Positions 52,737 through 60,722 of a stretch of DNA of 64,000 bases are shown here, in pieces. The position numbers and the translations under genes are program-made. The stretch's first letter is position 1; each line of letters opens with the position of its first letter. The stretch spans positions 1-64,000 of the forward strand of contig JAFGMO010000091.1 in the NCBI GenBank assembly GCA_016927475.1, given 5' to 3'. Under the pieces are notes generated by a model. It saw nothing but the letters and a program-made list of their open reading frames with translations. It was not told the origin of the DNA and ran no database searches. This DNA comes from Candidatus Aminicenantota bacterium (lineage in GTDB: Bacteria; Acidobacteriota; Aminicenantia; Aminicenantales; Aminicenantaceae).

Positions 52737-54563
52737 TTATCTAATGGTAACCGGTTCGCTTTCCTGACCCTGACGTTCTTGATCGTCTTCAGCTTTTATG
52801 ATGTAGGTGTATTCAACGTCGTCGGTGACCATCCGGTTGTCGAATGTTTTTTGTGAGGCGTTAACCTCAAAAATCTTGGTTGTGGATATGCCGTTTTCAG
52901 TATAGGTGCAGGTGATGATGTATTTGGCGATATCCTTGTTGTCCGGATGTGCTTCCCAGCTTAAGTGGTGGACGATCTCACGGATGAAGACCGTTTTGTT
53001 TTCTTCTTTGACACCTGTAAAATTCTGTGGAGCGAAAATAGGGGGGGGATCGACTTTGAGAGTAACATGGATCTCGCGGGGGCTGTTGTCTGCTTCATCC
53101 GAGGTTACCGTTATTTTTCCGGTATGGGTTGCCACTTCGATATTCGTATCGACACTGACCGAAATTTCATCCCATTCCTCTTCAACCGTTCCGCTCGTTT
53201 TGGATAGAGTAATCCAGTCCTGGTTTGCGGTCAGGGTGTAATTGAGTTCCGACGGACCGGAGTTTCGGATCTTGAAAATTTTGGTGCCGGCGTCTTCTCC
53301 CTGTGGGGCTGTAAACGAAAGGCTTGTTTTGCTGAGCTGGATGGAAGGGGCGTCGGGGTCGCAGACTTTCCACTTATTGTAGTAAATGCAATCCGGATCC
53401 CTGCGGGTGACGCTTCCCCAGTCGGCCCAGGTGAAGTGGGCGAATCCCTGGCTGTCGATGAATACCCGGCATAGGGTGGAGTCTCCTCCGGAGTCAAGCT
53501 CGACCGGAGCCTCCCAGTTTCCCCAGTTTTCGGTATTGGGATTTTTTCGTCTTATGCGGAAATAACTGGAATCCCTTTCCCCGGGATTGTTGGCCGCTCC
53601 CTGCTGGAAGCAGGCCACCAGGGTGTCGTTTCTATAATCCATATCGAAAAATCCGTCAACGGAACCTGACGTGTTGAGCCTGACTTGGCCATGCCAGTTG
53701 TCGTTGATCCGGCACCTGTAGTTGACGTTTCCGCTTTCGGGATATATGCAATGGGGATCGCCGTAAGAGTCGACTTCGATGTCGGGCCAGGCCCATTTTC
53801 CCACTTCTAACGCGGCAAGCCATACACCATCGCGTTTTTCGCGGAACCAGATGGCTTTGGAGAATGGCTCGCTGGCGCCCGCCGCGTACTTCTGGAGCTG
53901 CCAAATGGCATAGATATTGCCGTTCACCGCCTTGACCGAAGGGTAAATATGGCCGTCGGTGGGATTCTGAGCGACATCTTCCGGTTCCGAGGGCCAGGCT
54001 TCGCCGATGGTCGCGGTCTTGATGTAAATGACAGGCAGGAGATTGCCGCCCAGCTCCTGATACCAGATGACGGTAATCTGGTCTCCATCAACGGAAATGT
54101 TGCACCAATTGCAGTTCCCGGCGCTTTGGGATAATCTAACGCGGGGGGACCAAACGTCTGTAGTGGGGTTGTAGGAACGATAGTAGATTTCCCGTGAAAA
54201 ACTGCTGGCCCCGTCTGAATAAGCCATATGGAAATTTCCTTCTTCATCGGGATCGAGATAGATGGATTTGCACCATTCGTTGGCCGATCCTGTCGGAAGG
54301 GGTGTGCTCCAATTGGCGCCGCCGTTTGTGGATACGCTGTAATAGATATCATTCCGGCTGCCGGCTTCCTGGCTGTAAACGATCAGCAGTACGTCTTCCA
54401 TATTGGCGGCGATGCAGGGCCACTCACAGATGGCGTTCGAAGCGGAAATTCGAATTTCCTGCCCGAAATAACCTTCCTGTGCTGTTGAGGCGATATTAAG
54501 AACAAAAAGGCTTATGATTATTGCTAAAGAGTTTCTTAAAAGAATAGCGGTTTTTCCTTTCAT
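52737..54563 (-). CDS. Exported sialidase-like propeller with BACON-like and FN3-like domains
   Basis: A 608-residue protein. A signal peptide (NSLAIIISLFVLNIASTA) precedes a BNR-type propeller (about 30-380: YYSVSTNGGANWSTPL, VIWYQELGG, GFAHFTWADWG), a BACON-like domain (LSKTSLSFTAPQGEDAGTKI, ITVTSDEADNSP) and an FN3-like C-terminus. BACON domains bind carbohydrate, often mucin-like. Repeats resemble those of the protein encoded at 50179. It is likely a surface or periplasmic glycan-binding protein. Confidence 0.8.
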   Translation of the reverse strand: MKGKTAILLRNSLAIIISLFVLNIASTAQEGYFGQEIRISASNAICEWPCIAANMEDVLLIVYSQEAGSRNDIYYSVSTNGGANWSTPLPTGSANEWCKSIYLDPDEEGNFHMAYSDGASSFSREIYYRSYNPTTDVWSPRVRLSQSAGNCNWCNISVDGDQITVIWYQELGGNLLPVIYIKTATIGEAWPSEPEDVAQNPTDGHIYPSVKAVNGNIYAIWQLQKYAAGASEPFSKAIWFREKRDGVWLAALEVGKWAWPDIEVDSYGDPHCIYPESGNVNYRCRINDNWHGQVRLNTSGSVDGFFDMDYRNDTLVACFQQGAANNPGERDSSYFRIRRKNPNTENWGNWEAPVELDSGGDSTLCRVFIDSQGFAHFTWADWGSVTRRDPDCIYYNKWKVCDPDAPSIQLSKTSLSFTAPQGEDAGTKIFKIRNSGPSELNYTLTANQDWITLSKTSGTVEEEWDEISVSVDTNIEVATHTGKITVTSDEADNSPREIHVTLKVDPPPIFAPQNFTGVKEENKTVFIREIVHHLSWEAHPDNKDIAKYIITCTYTENGISTTKIFEVNASQKTFDNRMVTDDVEYTYIIKAEDDQERQGQESEPVTIR

Positions 54564-54732
54564 GTTTTTTACTCCTTATAGATTTGGATTGGTAATGATA
54601 CAGACAATTTTGATGTTTGTCAATGGGGTTCCAAAAAGGACTTTTTGTGTGTTTTCAGCGCTTTCCGAATCGAATGGAAAAGGTGAAATTCTGTTGAGAA
54701 GCACCTGTGCGGGACATTGGAAGCCTCGGATA

Positions 54733-56418
54733 TCAGTGTTCCTTATAAAGGTCCGGAACACCCTCTAGCCGGTTATAGACGTTCTTAATGGATTGCCGGT
54801 CCGTTATTTCTTGGTATCCTCCCGGCTGATGGAAAAAGGAAACAAAATATTTGAATAAAAGACCGGTCTTTCTTTTTTCACGCTTGAATACCCGCAGGCC
54901 GCTGCCTTTTTTTCGTATGTCGAAAAGGAAATACCGGTCGTATTTATAAGCCCTGTAGTTGTGCAGAAGATATTTGACAAGAGGCTTATAGGGATCCCTT
55001 CCATCGACGAGATAGTAGTCGAACCGCCCGGATTCAACATATCCCTTAGCCCAGGGCAGAACGTGAACAACGGAACTTTCCCTTCGAAGGTAGAACCGGA
55101 CCTGGGGCATCTGGTCCCTATTCAGGGTTAAAAGGAAGTGTTCTGAGGGCTGGGTGGTATGGCTTATCACCTTAAGGACATAGTACAGCTCGTAGTTGTC
55201 TCTTTCTTTATCGATCATTTTTTCTTCCGTGGGGTGGAAGAGACCGTAGCCGGCAAAGGCAACCAAAAATATCCCGTAGATAATTAGAGCCGTTTTAGCG
55301 GTAACCGTATTTCCCATTTTTTTTACAATACGTGAAACCGTTTCGGCGGATGACAGGGCCAGGAAAAAGGCGAAATAGAGCACGAGAAAATCATGGTAAT
55401 TTACCAGATGGGAAAGAAGGGCCATGAACAAAAGTGGAGCGAGAATAAGAATGATATAAATTCTTCTTTTGAGCCTCAGGATGCCTGCCGATTGTCTTTT
55501 TTTGAAGACAAAAAAAAGATTGATCAGGGCCAGCAGGATAACGAGAGGATTAAATAGCCACCACCGGTTGAGATTGTTGACGAGATATTCTCCCAGGGAA
55601 AATGTTTGAGTGGCGGGGACATCGATTCCCGCCCGCCATAAAAAAGCCTCGAAAACTTTTTTTATCGACCCGACCATCCAAATGGTATGGATGATAAAAA
55701 TGCCGATATTGACGGCTACGGCACCTACGAGGTCGGCGGCCAGCCTCCAGTTTTTCTTTTCTTTTCGTAAAAAAAGCCCCCAAAGAGTGTCGAGAAAAAA
55801 AACGAAGGCGGTAATATAGCCGTACCAAAAAAGCTGGCAGGTGACGGAAAGCATGACAAGAAATAAAAGCCGGTGTTTGAATCTTCCGGTTTTGGCCAGC
55901 TTGATGTAGAAAAACAAGGACAGAACGTGAAATAGAAGGGCCGAGATTTCTCCATTGGAAAGCCGGGCGTAGTGAAACATCACCGGAAAGCAGCAGAGGG
56001 CCAAAAACGACAAAGAAGCGGCCAGGCGGGAGAACTGAAGTTCCCGTGCTACGAAAAAAAAAGTGAAAAAAGAGGCGAAAACCAGGAGAATGGCAAAAAT
56101 CTGGGCGGCGATCTCACTCGGGCCTGTTATTGTCCATAAGAGGGACATCAGCAGGTTGTGAAGATGGGGATAGCGCACATAATATTCATCCGGTTCCGGG
56201 GCCCGGTCATAGATGAATTTATGGTTCGTCGAACCCAGTTTTGTTTTCAGGAATCCGTTGTTGATGGTGTTCATATGGCTCAGACCGACTTCCGCGTTGA
56301 TGAATCCGGCATGGCCGGTCTGGTAAAAATTGGCGATCTCCTTGGAGCAAAAAAGAAAAAATATAAGGGTGCCCAGGATGAAAAAAAGCCTGGAGCTTCC
56401 CTCTTTTTTTATCGGCAT
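54733..56418 (-). CDS. GT-C fold membrane glycosyltransferase (GT39-like)
   Basis: A 561-residue polytopic protein with about ten helices. The first outer loop, after helix 1, reads DRAPEPDEYYVRYPHLHNLL, which holds the acidic catalytic position of GT-C enzymes and a YPHLHN motif common in PMT-like transferases. It lacks the long C-terminal domain of the 800-residue pair. It is divergent from the GT-C gene at 56527. The donor is presumably a polyprenyl-phosphate sugar; the acceptor is unknown. Confidence 0.8.
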   Translation of the reverse strand: MPIKKEGSSRLFFILGTLIFFLFCSKEIANFYQTGHAGFINAEVGLSHMNTINNGFLKTKLGSTNHKFIYDRAPEPDEYYVRYPHLHNLLMSLLWTITGPSEIAAQIFAILLVFASFFTFFFVARELQFSRLAASLSFLALCCFPVMFHYARLSNGEISALLFHVLSLFFYIKLAKTGRFKHRLLFLVMLSVTCQLFWYGYITAFVFFLDTLWGLFLRKEKKNWRLAADLVGAVAVNIGIFIIHTIWMVGSIKKVFEAFLWRAGIDVPATQTFSLGEYLVNNLNRWWLFNPLVILLALINLFFVFKKRQSAGILRLKRRIYIILILAPLLFMALLSHLVNYHDFLVLYFAFFLALSSAETVSRIVKKMGNTVTAKTALIIYGIFLVAFAGYGLFHPTEEKMIDKERDNYELYYVLKVISHTTQPSEHFLLTLNRDQMPQVRFYLRRESSVVHVLPWAKGYVESGRFDYYLVDGRDPYKPLVKYLLHNYRAYKYDRYFLFDIRKKGSGLRVFKREKRKTGLLFKYFVSFFHQPGGYQEITDRQSIKNVYNRLEGVPDLYKEH

Positions 56419-56526
56419 TGCGGCAGAATTTTATAATAATCAGTATCGATTTGGAAGGGGAAATGATTTCGTCGATTCGCCTGCCGTAAAAAGAATACAG
56501 GATAGGCACCGTCCGGCCTTTTTGAT

Positions 56527-58935
56527 ATGATAAATGCCCGGTTCGGGAACATAGACATGACGGACAGACTACGTAATTCGGCGGTTATTCAAAAAGCCCT
56601 CAAAATCCTGACTTGGTTTTTTTATCTTTTTTTTGTTTTTTTGTGGTTCAAAGGGAATATTCCAGCCTTGCGCGGGATAAAAATCGGGCCCTCCGCCGCC
56701 TTTTTTCCATTGGCCGGACTGCTGTTAATTAGATTTTTTTTGCGTTTTTCAAAAAAGCCAATCCTTCCCCGTTTCAAGGTTGACAGGAAATGGATCGGCC
56801 TGGCCGCCGTTCTTCTTCTTGCCGTTTGTTTTCGTGTTCCCTTTCTGGCGCATAGCTTTGGATTGGTTTCCAGTGATGTCGCCGTCCCCTGCCTGATGGG
56901 AAAGCATATCGCTGAAGGAGGACAGCCTCCCGTTTATTATTACGGCCAGCTGTACCTGGGCTCTCTGGCTTCCCATTTTTATGCGCTTGTCTTTTTTCTT
57001 TTTGGGTATTCCGTTTGGCTCTTCAAGCTGAGCAACCTCCTCTTTTTCCTGGGATTTATTACGGTTCAGTTTTTATTTCTTAAGGATATTTTTGACAAAA
57101 AATTTGCTTTAGTCGTTTCTTTTTTTTGCAGCCTGCCCATCGGTTATCTCATGAACATCAGCCTGGATGATTCGGGAGTTTATTCCTCTTTAGTTCTTTT
57201 CCTGGGAAGTTTGGCAGTCTATACCGCTTTCCGGGCCGTCCGCCGGGAGAAGACAAATCACCTCGCTTTTTTGGGTTTTGTGATGGGCCTTTCCTTTTGG
57301 TCCCATCAGATTTCTATTTTTTTTATCCTGACCGCCTGCGTTATCCTTGTTGTCCGTTTTGGTTTTCATTTCCGGTTTTATTTCCGGACAGCCGCCTTTT
57401 TTCTTATCGGTGCCTTTCCCCTTATCATCCATGAGGTGGCTGAGGGATTTCCTTTGCTGAAATTTCTTTCTCCGGGCAAGGGAGGACTTTCCCTTACGGC
57501 CAAGCTGGAAAATACGGCCGGCCTACTGACGTCCCTTATGGGATGGAAAAGCGGCCCGGCCTTTTTTGTTCTATCCGTGCTTCTGCTCTTCGGTTTGATC
57601 CTTTCCTTTGTGCTTTCCTGGAAAGAGAAGCGGATTTCAGCAAAAAGCCTGTACGGATTTTTTTTCATGGTTTTTCTTTTTGTCTATCTTCTTTCCGGAT
57701 TCAGCAACATCCCCGTTCACCGGTATGTTTTCCCGGCAGTGTTTTGTCTTCCCGTACTTCTTATCTCGCCCATTCTCTTGATACGTTTTCGCTGGAGGGA
57801 GGCGGCGGCAGCCGCTCTCATATCGTGCCTGTTTATAGTTTTTAGTGTTGGACCATGGATGTCCGATATGCGGCAGGTTGCTTCCAGTCATGACTTCATG
57901 AAAAAAGTTATTGCAGCTATGAAAGAAACAGGAACCCGTGTCTGGCAGGGGGATTATTGGACGGCCTATCTTATCTCGGCCCTGAGTGGAGAAGATATTT
58001 TTGTCGATTCCTATACCATCAACCGGTATTATCCCTACCGGCTTTTTTATCACAACAGCGAAGGGAATGAGAATTATGTTTTTCTTCGGGGAGAAGGGCA
58101 TATTGAGAGGGAAAGGGCCCGGAACCTGCATGACCTATTGAATACCCTGGGAATTGAATATAAAAAAAAGAGCGTCGGTGACTGCCGCCTGATTTACGGA
58201 ATTCAAAGCCCTGTTTCCAGGTCAGCCCTCACGGCGGATGTTCCTGAAACGGTTCCGGAGGTCAAACAAGAATCATTTTCCCAGGCGGGCGGTTTTCTTG
58301 AGACACGGTTCACATTGACGAATGTGCCCCAGGAACCGGGCTTCCGGCTTCATGTTGAAATACCGGGATTCTGCAGCCGCATCAGAGGATTTTCTCCGGA
58401 ACGGAAACATATCCGGATCAGGATTCCTTATCCTTTCCTGAGGAGTTTTTCCATAAATTTTTATCTTGATTATAAGGGTTTGATTATCCCTTCTTCCCGT
58501 AGAAGCGTGACGCATGATCTTTCCGGTGGCCCTGAGCCTAGGCGGCAGCATATTGTCTACCTGGATGGAACAGGTCCGGAGGTTGAATATGATCAGGATG
58601 TTGGAAGAATATGCCTGAAGAATGTGCGGATAGAGATCAACGGATCGGTTCAGGCGGTGCCGAGGCTGCGGCTGAAGATGATTTCTCCGTTTGCCTTTTC
58701 CCACCCTTACTGGTATGGAAAATATTGCCAAAAAATGCGGGTGGAACTAAATGGTATTTTTGTGGATGAAATAGTTTTAAAGGACGGATCAAATCTTTTT
58801 TTACTGGATCTAAAGGAAAAAATGGTCAGACCTAAAAAAAATATTCTGGTTCTGGAATTTACCTACCACCTTCCCCTTGAATCCGCTCCCCTTTGGAAAA
58901 CCGCTGCCCTGCTGCAGGAGGTCAATCTGGAGTGA
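56527..58935 (+). CDS. GT-C fold membrane glycosyltransferase, paralogue with altered catalytic loop
   Basis: An 802-residue paralogue of the GT-C protein encoded at 14705-17119, with the same layout: about twelve helices, then a soluble C-terminal domain ending in SHPYWYGKYCQKMRVELNG. The first outer loop reads LVSSDVAVPCLMGKHIAEG where the paralogue has LMDSDEAIPALMGKHIAEG, so the usual Asp-Glu pair is reduced to one Asp. It may have changed specificity or activity. It has no GT2 partner next to it, unlike its paralogue. Its start overlaps no other gene; an ATG at 56557 is an alternative. Confidence 0.82.
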   Translation: MINARFGNIDMTDRLRNSAVIQKALKILTWFFYLFFVFLWFKGNIPALRGIKIGPSAAFFPLAGLLLIRFFLRFSKKPILPRFKVDRKWIGLAAVLLLAVCFRVPFLAHSFGLVSSDVAVPCLMGKHIAEGGQPPVYYYGQLYLGSLASHFYALVFFLFGYSVWLFKLSNLLFFLGFITVQFLFLKDIFDKKFALVVSFFCSLPIGYLMNISLDDSGVYSSLVLFLGSLAVYTAFRAVRREKTNHLAFLGFVMGLSFWSHQISIFFILTACVILVVRFGFHFRFYFRTAAFFLIGAFPLIIHEVAEGFPLLKFLSPGKGGLSLTAKLENTAGLLTSLMGWKSGPAFFVLSVLLLFGLILSFVLSWKEKRISAKSLYGFFFMVFLFVYLLSGFSNIPVHRYVFPAVFCLPVLLISPILLIRFRWREAAAAALISCLFIVFSVGPWMSDMRQVASSHDFMKKVIAAMKETGTRVWQGDYWTAYLISALSGEDIFVDSYTINRYYPYRLFYHNSEGNENYVFLRGEGHIERERARNLHDLLNTLGIEYKKKSVGDCRLIYGIQSPVSRSALTADVPETVPEVKQESFSQAGGFLETRFTLTNVPQEPGFRLHVEIPGFCSRIRGFSPERKHIRIRIPYPFLRSFSINFYLDYKGLIIPSSRRSVTHDLSGGPEPRRQHIVYLDGTGPEVEYDQDVGRICLKNVRIEINGSVQAVPRLRLKMISPFAFSHPYWYGKYCQKMRVELNGIFVDEIVLKDGSNLFLLDLKEKMVRPKKNILVLEFTYHLPLESAPLWKTAALLQEVNLE

Positions 58936-59010
58936 GGTATGGAAGCTCTCCCCGCTTTTTTTATTGAGACAGTAAATATGCAGAAAAATTCGGTGTCCCG
59001 CCGATGAGGT

Positions 59011-60465
59011 TTACGGCTCTTTCCGTATGGATTTTTCGGGATTTTTTCTGTAATAAATTTTACTGTAATGCAGGCTGAATTTCAGGGTTTCCCAGAGTCC
59101 GTGACCTTCGGACCGGATGTAAAGCAATACGTAAATGAGTTGAAACCAAAGGTTGAAAAATAAATTTGGGGGAAGCTTAACCAATTTTTTAATAAGGGGA
59201 AGCGTCCATGGTAGAAGGATAGCCGTCTGAAAAAATCTCTGGAGGTTCAGCATTTCCCGAACGTGGTTTCCCTTGAGATGCGTCTCCTTGAAATAGGAGG
59301 CATCGATACAGTCGATGTTGAACTTTGGATCAAGATATCCCATATTCTGGGCATAGTCGACGAGTTCTGTCCCAAAATATGGAGTGTAAATGGAGCACCA
59401 GGGATAATCCGTTTTTATTTTAATATTGATATTGACGGTGTCATAGGCCTGTTCAATGGTCTCGCCCGGAAGACATAACATGTTGTACGTTCGGAACTTG
59501 ATTCCGTATTTTTTTAGAAGGAAAGCAGCCTGGATGATTTGTTTATCGGTAAGGCTCTTTTTGAGTATTTCGTTACGGTAATGTTCATTGCCGGATTCAA
59601 TACCGAACCAGGTGGCCTTGCAGTTGGCTTCCTTGAGCCCCCGGGCAACATTTTCGTCCATCCTGTCGGCACGGATCACCGCGGAAAAGGGGATACCCAA
59701 TTTTTCTTTATAGTACTTGAGGAAGTCGACCGCCCATTTTTTATCGACAAACATGGTGTCCGCTACGAAATAAATCCTTTTAAAATCGTATCTTTTCTTC
59801 AGGTCTTTTATTTCCTCTATGATGCTTTCCTTACTCCGGTAACGAACGTAACGTCCCTTGCCTTTGTACATGTGTTTGAGTTTTTTGTTGTAGCAAAAAC
59901 TGCAGTCATAAGGGCATCCCCGGACCACGATAAAATTTTTCACGGACCGGTCTTTTAGAAAGGGATAACGGTCGTAGTATAAGTCGTGGTCCGGATAGGG
60001 AAGGTTGTCCAGATTTTCGATCAAGGGACGCATTTCGTTTTGATAGATCCGTCCGTCTTCTTTGACCCAGAGATTCTTGATATGAGTGTATGTTTTTCCC
60101 TGTTCGAGGGCGTTCATTAAATCCAGAGCGGAATATTCTCCCTCGCCCCTGCAGATGATGTCGACCGGATCCTTTTCTATGATTTCTGGAAAGTATGTCG
60201 GATGGACTCCTCCAAACACAATCTTAAGCTCTGGAAAAACTTTTTTGATGCCGGCGGCCATCATCAATGCCCACTGATGGACACCGCTCATCAGGGAAAA
60301 ACCAACGATATCGGGTTTTTGGACTTTGATGAATGCCGTTATTTCGGATATATCGCTGCTGATGAGAACATCACATGTGTGGCCGTGTTTTTTGAGGACG
60401 GAGGATATATGCATTACGCCGTGGAACTCGGCCATTAGGTCCTGGAAAAAAATTATTTTTGCCAA
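59011..60465 (-). CDS. B12-binding-domain radical SAM protein
   Basis: A 484-residue enzyme. The N-terminal cobalamin-binding-like domain (MAEFHGVMHISSVLKKHGH, IVGFSLMSGVHQWAL, LKIVFGGVHPTYFPEII) precedes the cluster motif in VVRGCPYDCSFCYNKKLKHMYKG and the FKRIYFVADTMFVDK segment. It differs from the other two radical SAM proteins in the window. It probably modifies a lipid or a small metabolite. It is transcribed alone and divergently from the second VPS10-like propeller gene. Confidence 0.85.
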   Translation of the reverse strand: MAKIIFFQDLMAEFHGVMHISSVLKKHGHTCDVLISSDISEITAFIKVQKPDIVGFSLMSGVHQWALMMAAGIKKVFPELKIVFGGVHPTYFPEIIEKDPVDIICRGEGEYSALDLMNALEQGKTYTHIKNLWVKEDGRIYQNEMRPLIENLDNLPYPDHDLYYDRYPFLKDRSVKNFIVVRGCPYDCSFCYNKKLKHMYKGKGRYVRYRSKESIIEEIKDLKKRYDFKRIYFVADTMFVDKKWAVDFLKYYKEKLGIPFSAVIRADRMDENVARGLKEANCKATWFGIESGNEHYRNEILKKSLTDKQIIQAAFLLKKYGIKFRTYNMLCLPGETIEQAYDTVNINIKIKTDYPWCSIYTPYFGTELVDYAQNMGYLDPKFNIDCIDASYFKETHLKGNHVREMLNLQRFFQTAILLPWTLPLIKKLVKLPPNLFFNLWFQLIYVLLYIRSEGHGLWETLKFSLHYSKIYYRKNPEKSIRKEP

Positions 60466-60630
60466 TGAAAATGCACCTCATGAACTTTCATTCTATACCT
60501 CTCCCAATGATAAATTTCAAGGGAAAAGGTGTTTTTTTCCATGGAATGAGCGAAAAGAAATGGGTAACAGGTTGATTTTTCATCTTTGCAAGCTTACAAT
60601 TTTTCCGTTCCAATAACAAACTTTGACAAT

Positions 60631-60709
60631 TAACCCGTATTATTCATGAGTTGATGGGTTAGGCAAGGTCGGTTACCGCAAATGTGAGGCGTCGGCCAAA
60701 TTTATGAAA
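60631..60709. repeat. Miniature derivative of the 260-bp repeat
   Basis: A 79-base element that starts TAACCCGTATTATTCATGAG and ends GTCGGCCAAATTTATGAA, i.e. the outer and inner end sequences of the 260-bp repeat with most of the middle missing. It lies in the 5' region of the VPS10-like gene, just before its ribosome site. Confidence 0.6.
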
Positions 60710-60722
60710 AGAGGAAAAACCA

